Source: Macrostomum hystrix (Eukaryota > Platyhelminthes > Macrostomidae). Taken from it: a stretch of 64,000 nucleotides of DNA. The DNA lies in contig CATNEN010000003.1 in assembly GCA_950097015.1 (NCBI GenBank), forward strand, positions 14,427,001 through 14,491,000. Direction: 5' to 3'. The position numbers were made by a program, and so were the translations under genes. Below the pieces are notes generated by a model that was not told the origin of the DNA, did no database searches, and saw only the letters and a list, made by a program, of their open reading frames with translations. Below, in pieces: positions 10,150 to 23,486 of the stretch (position 1 is its first letter; every line of letters starts with the position of its first letter).

Positions 10150-11809
10150 CAAGGTCAATTCGTGACTACTTTTCTATTAATTGCTTGCGAGTCACCTCAA
10201 GGCCTGGGGATACACCACATTCTTCGTTCTTCCCCTTGGTGCGAAAATGAATAGGCCAGCTGGAGTTCCAACACGGGAGCAGGCGACATAAAGCTGCCCA
10301 TGCGAGAAGCAAGGAGTCTCCAGGTTGATGCCAGCCACCTTCAGCGACTGTCCCTGAGCCTTGTTAATAGTCATCGCAAAGCACACTCTCACAGGGAACT
10401 GCAGTCGCTTGAACTGAAATGGCAGGTCCGTGGGGATAATTGGAATCCGGGGAACGAACACAGACTCTCCTCTGCCAGATCCAGTCATTATCGTGGCCTC
10501 AATCACGTGTGGGAAGAGCCGCCTGACTATCAGTCTGGTGCCGTTACACAGCCTTGGCGCATTCAGGTTGCGGAGGAGCATAATTGGTGCCCCAACTTTC
10601 AGCTGCAAGTTGTGCGATGGAGTTCCAGGAGGATCTAGAGAGTTCAGAAACTCAACAGGATACTCCACAGCGGTGTCATCAGTCAACGTTGTATCAATTG
10701 ACTTGTAGGTGAAAACTGCACCTGGCAACTCCTGAAGCAGTTGGTAGTTAATTTCGTTGGCGGCATCATTTCTAGGACACAGAATTGCCCTCTCTGACAG
10801 CCAGTCAACGTCAGCATATCGAACCATCAGGTTCGGGTAAACTTTTGCCTTGAGCTCCTGCACTGACTGCACAATGTTTCCGATTGTAGCGATCGATGAC
10901 TGCCCATCCTCGGTGCTAATCTCCAGCAGACCATTGCCGATTCGCAATAGATTGGCAGAGAACTCATGAGCTGTTTCGTCTCCTTGAATTGTAGCTCTCA
11001 TGTTTGTTCGTAGGTGCAACTTCACAACCGATGGCCACAGGTGAGATGATTTTAGGCAAGCATTAATCTCATCAGCAGGAGTGCCACGCGGAATCACAGG
11101 CAGCGTCTGTCTAAAGTCTCCAAACAGCAGCAGAGTGACACCACCCATCAATTGATTGCCAGCCTCTCTCTTTCTTCTATCCCAGGCTGGCTGGAGAGAA
11201 ATATCGACCGGAGAGCCCTGCGCACTGGGACGCCACCGCACTCACCGCACTCAGTCTCAGTGCTGCTTGTGGGCCAGTAGACAGTCTAGGGGTTTGGGCT
11301 GTGTACATTCACGGCTTGAAATACAATGTACAGTCTGGGGCTTCGGCGCCCGGGGAAGGGAGGGGGTGGCTGTAATAAAATTTGGCCCGCAGAGTGGCGG
11401 AGGGGAGTTGGGGTGGCTGTCCTCGGAAAACAAAAAGTGACTCACTTTGAGATGATGCAGCTTTGCTCTGGATTGAGTAGAGATGTTCAAAATTGACAGC
11501 ATTGTTGGAAAACATGTAAAGTGTAAGTGGATCAAATTTGGAGAAAATCTGACAAAGTGGGGCGACGATATGTCGAATTGAGTGATTTTTTGACGATTTT
11601 TGAGCAGTTTTTTGCACTTTTGAGCAGGAAGGAAATGGTTTTTCGGGAATTTGAGTAGCCTATTGCACTCAGCGTAGGTGGTTTTAGGTATGTGCAAAGT
11701 TTGGTGCGATTTGGTTGAGCGGTTTCGGCGTCTATAAAGACAAAAGGTTGCACACACACAGACAGACACACACACACACAGACAGAGTTTTCACTTTTAT
11801 ATATATAGA
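10150..11809 (-). mobile_element. Internally deleted Helitron relic
   Basis: On the minus strand the element begins TCTATATATATAAAAGTGAA at 11809, directly after an A. This is the 5' end typical of animal Helitrons, and it is followed by a CTGTCTGTGTG-rich stretch. A Pif1-like helicase fragment follows in the same orientation at 10192-11235. The Rep nuclease and the N-terminal half of the helicase are missing. I could not locate the expected CTRR 3' end with its hairpin, so the left limit is approximate. Confidence 0.65.
10192..11235 (-). pseudogene. Helitron Pif1-like helicase, C-terminal half
   Basis: The open frame codes for the C-terminal part of a Pif1/RecD-like superfamily 1 helicase of the Helitron type. 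GGVTLLLFGDFRQTLPVIPRG near the start is the motif III region (GDxxQLPPV-like). LQFPVRVCFAMTINKAQGQS is motif V. YVACSRV near the C-terminus is motif VI with its arginine. The Walker A motif (GxAGTGKT-like), Walker B and the upstream Rep/HUH nuclease are absent. The preserved part ends naturally with a short tail and TGA. In a complete element this helicase unwinds donor DNA for rolling-circle transposition. Because the ATPase N-terminus is missing, the fragment cannot be a working helicase. The open frame suggests fairly recent decay. Confidence 0.85.
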
Positions 11810-12422
11810 TTATCCTTTATTTTCCTCTCCTATTCCCATTGTTTTTTTCTGTAGACAAGGAAGTAGTATGTATACTCAGGCCGACTGTTGTCTCTACCAA
11901 AATAAAGTTTACAAGAAAAAGCAGGCATTATTTATAATCTAGGTACGGGGGCACAAGCCGTCTCACTCATTGTGTCTTATCAAGCGGAAATAGAATGCCA
12001 ATGTGATCAGCAGATGTTGCAGCTTATTGCAACAAGTTATGCATATTTGAGATCAAACAAGCTGCGGGAACAGATTTCGTTAGAGTACAGACACTGCATC
12101 ATCTTTCCCTTTCTTCCCCTAGAAGATTTCAATATCCCTATTTCTTTTGCGCTATCTCAAATTTCTTGCCTGTAACACATAGCTAGAACCCCATCTGTTC
12201 TAGCTCATCGACTAGAAAAATTAAGAAGGCTGAATTAAAAGCTAGATAGCGAGTTGAATATGAGTAACTAATACGACTTGCTCGCTATTATTTTAGAAGA
12301 TGTGAAAATCTTATTTATTTATGAATCATGGGCAAAATGTAACCACTATAGTATTGTACGGCTGCTGAATTTCAACGAAACAATCTTGCTAAATTTCTAC
12401 ACCGAGAAATTAATATGATTGT
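11810..12422. other. Non-repetitive intergenic stretch
   Basis: No gene or repeat recognised. Short open frames here have no recognisable similarity. Confidence 0.4.
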
Positions 12423-15400
12423 AAACCTGACTGCAATTATCTTATAAAATCCGTGTCACTCTGACTGCAATTATCTTATCAGATCCGTGTCACCCTGACT
12501 GCAATTATCTTATCAGATCCGTGTCACCCTGATTGCAATTATCTTATCAGATCCGTGTCACCCTGACTGCAATTATCTTATCAGATCCGTGTCACCCTGA
12601 CTGCAATTATCCTATCAGATCCGTGTCACCCTGACTGCAATTATCCTATCAGATCCGTGTCACCCTGACTGCAATTATCTTATCAGATCCGTGTCACCCT
12701 GATTGCAATTATCCTATCAGATCCGTGTCACCCTGACTTCAATTGTCTTATCAGATCCGTGTCACCCTGACTGCAATTATCTTATCAGATCCGTGTCACC
12801 CTGACTTCAATTATCCTATCAGATCCGTGTCACCCTGACTGCAATTATCCTATCAGATCCGTGTCACCCTGACTGCAATTATCCTATCAGATCCGTGTCA
12901 CCCTGACTGCAATTATCTTATCAGATCCGTGTCACCCTGATTGCAATTATCCTATCAGATCCGTGTCACCCTGACTTCAATTGTCTTATCAGATCCGTGT
13001 CACCCTGACTGCAATTATCCTATCAGATCCGTGTCACCCTGACTTCAATTGTCTTATCAGATCCGTGTCACCCTGACTGCAATTATCCTATCAGATCCGT
13101 GTCACCCTGACTGCAATTATCCTATCAGATCCGTGTCACCCTGACTGCAATTATCTTATCAGATCCGTGTCACCCTGACTGCAATTATCTTATCAAATTC
13201 TTGTCACCCTGACTGCAATTATCGTATCAAATCCGTGTCACCCTGACTGCAATTATCCTATCAGATCCGTGTCACCCTGACTCCAATTATCCTATCAGAT
13301 CCGTGTCACCCTGACTGCAATTATCCTATCAAATCCGTGTCACCCTGACTGCAATTATCTTATCAAATTCGTGTCACCCTGACAGCAATTATCCTATCAG
13401 ATCTGTGTCACCCTGACTGCAATTATCCTATCAGATCCGTGTCACCCTGACTGCAATTATCCTATCAAATTCGTGTCACCCTGACTGCAATTATCCTATC
13501 AGATCCGTGTCACCCTGACTGCAATTATCTTATCAAATTCGTGTCACCCTGACAGCAAATATCCTATCAGATCCGTGTCACCCTGACTGCAATTATCTTA
13601 TCAAATTCGTGTCACCCTGACAGCAATTATCCTATCAGATCCGTGTCACCCTGACTGCAATTATCCTATCAGATCCGTGTCACCCTGACTGCAATTATCC
13701 TATCAAATCCGTGTCACCCTGACTGCAATTATCCTATCAAATCCGTGTCACCCTGACTGCAATTATCCTATCAAATCCGTGTCACCCTGACTGCAATTAT
13801 CCTATCAGATCCGTGTCACCCTGACTGCAATTATCCTATCAGATCCGTGTCACCCTGACTGCAATTATCCTATCAAATCCGTGTCACCCTGACTGCAATT
13901 ATCTTATCAAATTCGTGTCACCCTGACAGCAATTATCCTATCAGATCCGTGTCACCCTGACTGCAATTATCCTATCAAATCCGTGTCACCCTGACTGCAA
14001 TTATCTTATCAAATTCGTGTCACCCTGACAGCAATTATCCTATCAGATCCGTGTCACCCTGACTGCAATTATCCTATCAGATCCGTGTCACCCTGACTGC
14101 AATTATCCTATCAAATCCGTGTCACCCTGACTGCAATTATCTTATCAAATTCGTGTCACCCTGACAGCAATTATCCTATCAAATTCTTGTCACCCTGACT
14201 GCAATTATCTTATCAGATCCGTGTCACCCTGACTGCAATTATCCTATCAAATCCGTGTCACCCTGACTGCAAGTATCTTATCAAATCCATGTCACCCTGA
14301 CTGCAATTATCCTATCAAATTCTTGTCACCCTGACTGCAATTATCTTATCAGATCCGTGTCACCCTGACTGCAATTATCCTATCAGATCCGTGTCACCCT
14401 GACTGCAATTATCCTATCAAATCCGTGTCACCCTGACTGCAAGTATCTTATCAAATCCGTGTCACCCTGACTGCAAGTATCCTATCAAATCCGTGTCACC
14501 CTGACTGCAAGTATCTTATCAAATCCGTGTCACCCTGACTGCAATTATCCTATCAGATCCGTGTCACCCTGACTGCAAGTATCTTATCAAATCCGTGTCA
14601 CCCTGACTGCAATTATCCTATCAAATCCGTGTCACCCTGACTGCAATTATCCTATCAAATCCGTGTCACCCTGACTGCAATTATCCTATCAAATCCGTGT
14701 CACCCTGACTGCAATTATCTTATCAAATTCGTGTCACCCTGACAGCAATTATCCTATCAGATCCGTGTCACCCTGACTGCAATTATGCTATCAGATCCGT
14801 GTCACCCTGACTGCAATTATCCTATCAAATTCGTGTCACCCTGACTGCAATTATCCTATCAGATCCGTGTCACCCTGACTGCAATTATCTTATCAAATTC
14901 GTGTCACCCTGACAGCAATTATCCTATCAGATCCGTGTCACCCTGACTGCAATTATCCTATCAGATCCGTGTCACCCTGACTGCAATTATCCTATCAGAT
15001 CCGTGTCACCCTGACTGCAAATATCTTATCAAATTCGTGTCACCCTGACTGCAATTATCATATCAAATTCGTGTCACCCTGACTGCAATTATCCTATCAG
15101 ATCCGTGTCACCCTGACTGCAATTATCCTATCAGATCCGTGTCACCCTGACTGCAATTATCCTATCAAATCCGTGTCACCCTGACTGCAATTATCTTATC
15201 AAATTCGTGTCACCCTGACAGCAATTATCCTATCAAATTCTTGTCACCCTGACTGCAATTATCTTATCAGATCCGTGTCACCCTGACTGCAATTATCCTA
15301 TCAAATCCGTGTCACCCTGACTGCAATTATCTTATCAAATTCGTGTCACCCTGACAGCAATTATCCTATCAAATTCTTGTCACCCTGACTGCAATTATCC

Positions 15401-16497
15401 TATCAGATCCGTGTCACCCTGACTGCAATTATCCTATCAAATCCGTGTCACCCTGACTGCAATTATCCTATCAGATCCGTGTCACCCTGACTGCAATTAT
15501 CCTATCAAATCCGTGTCACCCTGACTGCAATTATCTTATCAAATTCGTGTCACCCTGACAGCAATTATCCTATCAGATCCGTGTCACCCTGACTGCAATT
15601 ATCCTATCAAATCCGTGTCACCCTGACTGCAATTATCTTATCAAATTCGTGTCACCCTGACAGCAATTATCCTATCAGATCCGTGTCACCCTGACTGCAA
15701 TTATCCTATCAGATCCGTGTCACCCTGACTGCAATTATCCTATCAAATCCGTGTCACCCTGACTGCAATTATCTTATCAAATTCGTGTCACCCTGACAGC
15801 AATTATCCTATCAAATTCTTGTCACCCTGACTGCAATTATCTTATCAGATCCGTGTCACCCTGACTGCAATTATCCTATCAAATCCGTGTCACCCTGACT
15901 GCAAGTATCTTATCGAATCCGTGTCACCCTGATTGCAATTATCCTATCAAATTCTTGTCACCCTGACTGCAATTATCTTATCAGATCCGTGTCACCCTGA
16001 CTGCAATTATCCTATCAGATCCGTGTCACCCTGACTGCAATTATCCTATCAAATCCGTGTCACCCTGACTGCAAGTATCCTATCAAATCCGTGTCACCCT
16101 GACTGCAAGTATCTTATCAAATCCGTGTCACCCTGACTGCAATTATCCTATCAGATCCGTGTCACCCTGACTGCAAGTATCTTATCAAATCCGTGTCACC
16201 CTGACTGCAATTATCCTATCAAATCCGTGTCACCCTGACTGCAATTATCCTATCAAATCCGTGTCACCCTGACTGCAATTATCCTATCAAATCCGTGTCA
16301 CCCTGACTGCAATTATCTTATCAAATTCGTGTCACCCTGACAGCAATTATCTTATCAAATTCTTGTCACCCTGACTGCAATTATCTTATCAAATCCGTGT
16401 CACCCTGACTGCAATTATCTTATCAAATTCGTGTCACCCTGACAGCAATTATCTTATCAAATTCTTGTCACCCTGACTGCAATTATCTTATCAATTT
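12423..16497. repeat. 34-bp satellite, about 120 copies
   Basis: The unit is 34 bp and contains TGACTGCAATTATCCTATCA followed by GATCCGTGTCACCC. Variants (AAATTCG, AAATTCTTG, GCAAGTATC, GACAGC) mark individual copies. A run carrying AAATTCTTG at 14181 and 14317 recurs at 15813 and 15949, an offset of exactly 1632 bp (48 units). Each unit holds a reverse-strand GATA motif (TTATC), often twice. Confidence 0.95.
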
Positions 16498-17191
16498 AGC
16501 CCTAACTCCAGTTATCTTATTGGATTTCTTGTCACTTCTATTTTTAGATTATGATTGCTCCTGAACTTAGTTACTAGCCTAAAATATAAATTAAACAACA
16601 CGGTCTAAATTAGTCTTTTACGTAAGCACAACAATGCATGGCTAAAATTAGCTAAACTATTGTTACAACTATTTGTCCATTGTCCTTTAGTCCAGTATCT
16701 GACTAAAAAAGGAAAATAGACGTTTGACAAGAAAAGGTAGTACAATGTAGTACTGGGTAGTACCACGATAGAATCTTGATAAGAAATCTATTGTCTTTGC
16801 TATTTTCTTTGCTAACATAATAGTTTTTTCGTACTTTTTCCTGCTAAATATAATTATGGAGTAATAAATTATTTTATACTTGTATCTCAAAATATCAAAC
16901 TAAAAATGTTCCTTCTTAAAGTATTGAAACTTCGTCAATGCTTCCTTATGAATCTGTTACCCAATCTAGTATATAATATAGATGCAGTAATCATTCCGAA
17001 AACAATTTTCTTATCAAATAGGTTAGTTATTCATTAAGCCTGTTAATTTGTTTAGTTCGTCAAGTAGGATTACTGGACAGAATGGACCCAACAACGAACC
17101 CGGACGATAAGTCCGATCAAAAATAGTTCTGCGATAATCAACACAGGTGAGATGACTTTAGCACTGTTCTGTCTGATTTTGATTAAGTTTA
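16498..17191. other. AT-rich stretch without recognised features
   Basis: A spacer between the 34-bp and 14-bp arrays. Nothing is supported. Confidence 0.4.
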
Positions 17192-18656
17192 AATAAGATA
17201 AGAAAGAAAATATAAGAAAGAGAAGATAAGAGAGGGGAGATAAGGGAGGGAAGATAAGATAGGGAATATAAGATGGGAAAATAAGAGGCGGAAGATAAGA
17301 GAGGGAAGATAAGAGAGGGAAGATAAGAGAGGGAAGATAAGAGAGGGAAGATAAGCGAGGGAAGATAAGAGAGGGAAGATAAGGGAGGGATGATAAAATA
17401 GGGAATATAAGATGGGAAAATAAGAGGCGGAAGATAAGAGAGGGAAGATAAGAGAGGGAAGATAAGCGAGGGAAGATAAGCGAGGGAAGATAAGAGGCGG
17501 AAGATAAGAGGCGGAAGATTAGAGAAGGAAGATAAGCGAGGGAAGATAAGAGAGGGGAGATAAGGGAGGGATGATAAAATAGGGAATATAAGATGGGAAA
17601 ATAAGAGGCGGAAGATAAGAGAGGGAAGATAAGAGAGGGAAGATAAGCGAGGGAAGATAAGCGAGGGAAGATAAGAGGCGGAAGATAAGAGGCGGAAGAT
17701 TAGAGAAGGAAGATAAGCGAGGGAAGATAAGAGAGGGGAGATAAGGGAGGGAAGATAAAATAGGGAATATAAGATGGGAAAATAAGAGGCGGAAGATAAG
17801 AGAGGGAAGATAAGCGAGGGAAGATAAGCGAGGGAAGATAAGAGAGGGAAGATAAGCGAGGGAAGATAAGAGAGGGAAGATAAGAGAGGGAAGATAAGAG
17901 AGGGAAGATAAGCGAGGGAAGATAAGCGAGGGAAGATAAGCGAGGGAAGATAAGAGAGGGAAGATAAGAGAGGGAAGATAAGCGAGGGAAGATAAGAGAG
18001 GGAAGATAAGAGAGGGAAGATAAGCGAGGGAAGATAAGAGAGGGAAGATAAGCGAGGGAAGATAAGAGAGGGAAGATAAGAGAGGGAAGATAAGAGAGGG
18101 AAGATAAGAGAGGGAAGATAAGCGAGGGAAGATAAGAGAGGGAAGATAAGAGAGGGAAGATAAGCGAGGGAAGATAAGAGAGGGAAGATAAGCGAGGGAA
18201 GATAAGAGAGGGAAGATAAGCGAGGGAAGATAAGAGAGGGAAGATAAGAGAGGGAAGATAAGCGAGGGAAGATAAGCGAGGGAAGATAAGCGAGGGAAGA
18301 TAAGAGAGGGAAGATAAGAGAGGGAAGATAAGAGAGGGAAGATAAGAGAGGGAAGATAAGCGAGGGAAGATAAGAGAGGGAAGATAAGAGAGGGAAGATA
18401 AGCGAGGGAAGATAAGAGAGGGAAGATAAGCGAGGGAAGATAAGAGAGGGAAGATAAGAGAGGGAAGATAAGCGAGGGAAGATAAGAGAGGGAAGATAAG
18501 CGAGGGAAGATAAGAGAGGGAAGATAAGCGAGGGAAGATAAGAGAGGGAAGATAAGAGAGGGAAGATAAGAGAGGGAAGATAAGAGAGGGAAGATAAGCG
18601 AGGGAAGATAAGCGAGGAAAGGTAAGAGGTGGGAGATAAGAGACGGAAGATAAGAG
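17192..18656. repeat. 14-bp AGATAAGAGAGGGA minisatellite
   Basis: About 100 units of GATAAGAGAGGGAA or GATAAGCGAGGGAA. A degenerate left part carries ATAAGATGGGAAAATAAGAG blocks repeating about every 190 bp. The plus strand is purine-rich, so the minus strand is stop-free in several frames and yields spurious Leu/Ser/Pro/Tyr ORFs of up to 519 residues. Confidence 0.93.
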
Positions 18657-19004
18657 AGTGATTAATAAAGAGAACGTTGAAAAAAAGTTCAATGGTTACT
18701 ATAAATAGCTTTTTCAATACATAAATAGTTACTAGTCTTGAAAACCTTTTCTTGAAAATCTTTTTTAAGATCGCCAGTGACGGGCGAGAAGTGGTCTGAA
18801 GATTGATCTAACCATATGTGCCAAAAAGTCTGATTAGAAAATGGACTGTAAATTTAGTTGTCACCGTTCATGGATCTGCCAAAATCATTCGGGCTCGCAG
18901 TTGACAATTGAATTTTTGTTCTCAAGTTCAAGCTAAAGCAAAATACTGGTAAAAGTAGAACATTTACTTGTTTCGCATGTTCAAAGATTCCTCATTGTGC
19001 TAGT
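18657..19004. other. Short unique spacer
   Basis: Unique sequence between two purine-rich arrays. No gene recognised. Confidence 0.4.
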
Positions 19005-20080
19005 TAGAAAGGAGAGAATAGGAGAGTGGCTGGGAGAGAGTGGGAGAGAGTGTGGGAGTGTTGGGGGAGAATGGGATAAAGGAAATGGGATAGAGAATGA
19101 GAGAGATAATAAGAGAGAGAATCGGAGAAATGAGAGTGAGATAATTGGGGAATAGAGAATAGGGAATAGGAATAGAGAATAGGGAAAAGAAGAGAGAATA
19201 GGAGAATGGGAGAGAGAATAGGACAATGAGAGAGGGAATTTGAGAATGACAGAGAGAATAGGAGAATAGGATAGAAAAAAAGAGAACGGGATAGAGAATA
19301 GGAGAATGGGATAGAGAATAGGAGAATGGGAGAGAGAATAGGAGAATGGGATGGAGAATAGGAGAATGGGATAGAGAATAGGAGAATGGGATAGAGAATA
19401 GGAGAATGGGATGGAGAATAGGAGAATGGGATAGAGAATAGGAGAATGGGATGGAGAATAGGAGAATGGGATGGAGAATAGGAGAATGGGAGAGAGAATA
19501 GGAGAATGGGATTGAGAATAGGAGAATGAGATAGAGAATAGGAGAATGGGATGGAGAATAGGAGAATGGGAGAGAGAATAGGAGAATGGGATTGAGAATA
19601 GGAGAATGAGATAGAGAATAGGAGAATGGGATGGAGAATAGGAGAATGGGAGAGAGAATAGGAGAATGGGATTGAGAATAGGAGAATGAGATAGAGAATA
19701 GGAGAATGGGATAGAAAACAAGAGAATGGGAGAGAGAATAGGTGAATAGGAGAGAGAATAGGACAACGAGGGAGAGAATAGGAGAATGGGAGAGAGAATA
19801 GGTGAATAGGAGAGAGAATAGGACAACGAGAGAGAGAATAGGAGAATGGGAGAGAGAATAGGTGAATAGGAGAGAGAATAGGACAACGAGAGAGAGAATA
19901 GGAGAAATGAGAGTGAGAGAATTTAGGAATGGGAGAGAGAGAATGAGAGAGAATAGGAGAATATGAGAATAGGAGAGAGGATAGGACAATCGGAGAGAGA
20001 ATCGGAGAACGAGAGAGGGAGAGAGAGAGTAGGAAAACGGGAGAGAGAGAATGAGAATGGGAGAATATGATAATGGAATA
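19005..20080. repeat. 20-bp GGAGAATGGGATAGAGAATA minisatellite
   Basis: The core is exactly 20 bp in phase, with AGAGAG, ATGGAG, ATTGAG and ACAACGAG variants. A three-unit block (GAGAATA plus GACAACGAG) repeats three times near 19740-19900. Both ends are degenerate. Purine-rich on the plus strand. Confidence 0.93.
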
Positions 20081-20699
20081 CAGAAGAAATTAGCGGAGAG
20101 GCATGATGAGTAAGAAACTGAGCATGCGAAATGGAACAACTTTAAAATTCGAGCATCCAATATTAGCATGTACTTTGTTTTACACATTATACAGTATTCG
20201 TATCTACCCGGATATTTTCGCCTACGTAATAGTTTTTTCTGTTTTAAATGCTCTTTCCGACCGTACTGACTGGGACGGAAGAAATTTATATGTACTTTTA
20301 TTGTTGCTGTATTGTGCGCGTTGGTTTGTTATATAACAGGTTGAGATGAGGTAGAGAAGGTGAGAAGAGATAAGAGAGGGTGAGACGAGATAAGGTATAA
20401 TAAGATGGATAGGAGAGGGCGAAATAGATAAGATAGGATGGCATGAGATAAGAGAGAGTAGCACATAATTACATTCTTGTTGTTGTGTTTCCGAAAACTT
20501 TCTGCTGTAAAAGGTGTTGCCGTTAGAATTTTTTTACGGAAAAATCAATTTTTTAAGCGCTTCTGCAGTTGGTCTTTAAGACATAAAAATTACAAAATAT
20601 AAACGAAGTATAAGATGTCCAGCCTTCTGTTGTCTGTATTTTTTTCATACATTTCGATTCTTAGTATTTTAATTTGTACCTGAGAGGCTAGGAGGAGAC
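20081..20699. other. Spacer with degenerate edge of the following array
   Basis: Mostly unique. The segment 20341-20460 holds decayed GAGATGAG/GAGATAAG units related to the array that starts at 20700. No gene recognised. Confidence 0.45.
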
Positions 20700-22810
20700 T
20701 TAAAATAGTGAGACAAGATGAGAGAGGGTTATAAGCGATAAGAAAGGGCGAGATAAGATAACTGAGGGTAAGATGAGATAACACAGGGTAAGATGCGATA
20801 ACACAGGGTGAGATGAGATAACCCAGGGTGAGATGAGATAACACAGGGTGAGATGAGATAACACAGGGTGAGATGAGATAACACAAGGGTGAGATGAGAT
20901 AACAGGGGTGAGATGAGATAACAGGGGTGAGATGAGATGACAGGGAATGAGATGAGATAACACAGGGGGTGAGATGAGATAACAGGGGTGAGATGAGATA
21001 ACAGGGGTGAGATGAGATAACAGGGGTGAGATGAGATAACAGGGGTGAGATGAGATAACAGGGGTGAGATGAGATAACAGGGGTGAGATGAGATGACAGG
21101 GAATGAGATGAGATAACACAGGGTGAGATGAGATAACAGGGGTGAGATGAGATAACAGGGGGTGAGATGAGATAACACAGGGTGAGATGAGATAACACAG
21201 GGTGAGATGAGATAACACAGGGTGACATGAGATAACACAGGGTAAGATGAGATAACACAGGGTGAGATGAGATAACAGGGAATAAGATGAGATAACACAG
21301 GGGTGAGATGAGATAACACAGGGGGTGAGATGAGATAACAGGGGTGAGATGAGATAACAGGGGTGAGATGAGATAACAGGGGTGAGATGAGATAACAGGG
21401 GTGAGATGAGATAACAGGGGTGAGATGAGATAACAGGGGTGAGATGAGATGACAGGGAATGAGATGAGATAACACAGGGGGTGAGATGAGATAACAGGGG
21501 TGAGATGAGATAACAGGGGGTGAGATGAGATAACACAGGGTGAGATGAGATAACACAGGGTGAGATGAGATAACACAGGGTGAGATGAGATAACACAGGG
21601 TGAGATGAGATAACACAGGGTGAGATGAGATAACACAGGGTGAGATGAGATAACACAGGGTGAGATGAGATAACACAGGGTGAGATGAGATAACACAGGG
21701 TGAGATGAGATAACACAGGGTGAGATGAGATAACACAGGGTGAGATGAGATAACAGGGGTGAGATGAGATAACAGGGGTGAGATGTGATAACAAGGGTTG
21801 AGATAAGATAACACAGGGGTGAGATGAGATAACAGGGGTGAGATGAGATAACAGGGGTGAGATGAGATGACAGGGAATGAGATGAGATAACACAGGGGGT
21901 GAGATGAGATAACAGGGGTGAGATGAGATAACAGGGGTGAGATGAGGTAACAGGGGTGAGATGAGATAACAGGGGTGAGATGAGATAACAGGGGTGAGAT
22001 GAGATGACAGGGAATGAGATGAGATAACACAGGGGGTGAGATGAGATAACAGGGGTGAGATGAGATAACAGGGGTGAGATGAGATAACAGGGGGTGAGAT
22101 GAGATAACAGGGGGTGAGATGAGATAACACAGGGTGAGATGAGATAACACAGGGTGAGATGAGATAACACAGGGTGAGATGAGATAACACAGGGTGAGAT
22201 GAGATAACACAGGGTGAGATGAGATAACACAGGGTGACATGAGATAACACAGGGTAAGATGAGATAACACAGGGTGAGATGAGATAACAGGGAATAAGAT
22301 GAGATAACACAGGGGTGAAATGAGATAACACAGGGGGTGAGATGAGATAACAGGGGTGACATGAGATAACAGGGGGTGAGATGAGATAACACAGGGTGAG
22401 ATGAGATAACACAGGGTGAGATGAGATAACACAGGGTGAGATGAGATAACACAGGGTGAGATGAGATAACAGGGGTGAGATGAGATAACAGGGGTGAGAT
22501 GAGATAACACAGGGTGAGATGAGATAACACAGGGTGAGATGAGATGACAGGGGTGAGATGAGATAACAGGGGGTGAGATGAGATAACACAGGGTGAGATG
22601 AGATAACACAGGGTGAGATGAGATAACACAGGGTGAGATGAGATAACACAGGGTGAGATGAGATAACACAGGGTGAGATGAGATAACAGGGAATAAGATG
22701 AGATAACACAGGGGTGAGATGAGATAACACAGGGGGTGAGATGAGATAACAGGGGTGACATGAGATAACAGGGAATGAGATGAGATAACAGGGGGTGAGA
22801 TGAGATAACA
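20700..22810. repeat. 20-bp GTGAGATGAGATAACACAGG minisatellite
   Basis: About 105 units of 20 bp, plus 19- and 21-bp variants (TGAGATGAGATAACAGGGG, with an extra G). Long homogeneous blocks of the ACACAGGG form alternate with ACAGGGG blocks. Blocks containing GATGACAGGGAATGAG recur five times. All three minus-strand frames are open for about 2 kb and give ORFs over 700 residues; these are not regarded as genes. Confidence 0.94.
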
Positions 22811-23017
22811 TAAATGCCTGAGCAATACTGCCTTAGCACAATCAGTCATGAGAACAATGAGATATTCTACATAGCCTTTTATGATGAAAGGTTTTCGTTT
22901 CAATAAGCTAGGAGAGACTATCTTAATATTTTCAACTAATCAATAAGTGGACTAGAATGATCTATTCACATAGATATTTTTAATTGTAAAGATAGCATGA
23001 ATTTATGTGTCGGTCAA

Positions 23018-23236
23018 ACATGTCTAACAGGTGACCGCACTGTCAAACAGGTGATCCCACAGTCTAACAGGTGATCCCACTGTCTAACAGGTGACCCCAC
23101 TTTTAAACAGGTGATCCCACAAACTAACAGGTGGCCCCAGTCTCTAATTGGCGACCCCACTTTCTAACAGGTGATCCCACTGTCTAACAGGTGACCCCAT
23201 TGACTAACAGGTGACCCCACTGTCTCACAAGTGATA
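23018..23236. repeat. 20-bp CAGGTGACCCCACTGTCTAA minisatellite
   Basis: About ten degenerate 20-bp units of AACAGGTGATCCCACTGTCT. A short older array between the 20700 and 23487 arrays. Confidence 0.85.
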
Positions 23237-23486
23237 TGATGTTATGTTCTAATAGATGAATGATGTGGTTGAGTATTTGAAGTGTCGTCTTTAAAAATGC
23301 TTTTGACTTTGTTACTTGCAGTAGAAAATAAGGCAAAAAACTTTTACACGTTTTCTCAAGAAAAAAATTGTAAATTTAACCAAAAATTAAACCGAATCAA
23401 AAAGCAAATTAATTTAAAAACATTTTTTAGTACGTTAGTTTGGTCATCAAATATAACTTTCAATGTCTCAAAAAACGCGTATATTA

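Noticed and set aside
17158-18717. 519-residue Leu/Ser/Pro/Tyr ORF on the minus strand
   Set aside because: Pure periodic read-through of the 14-bp array.
20590-22903. Minus-strand ORFs of 703-749 residues
   Set aside because: They are translations of a stop-free 20-bp repeat in all three frames, with no start context, domain or non-repetitive core.
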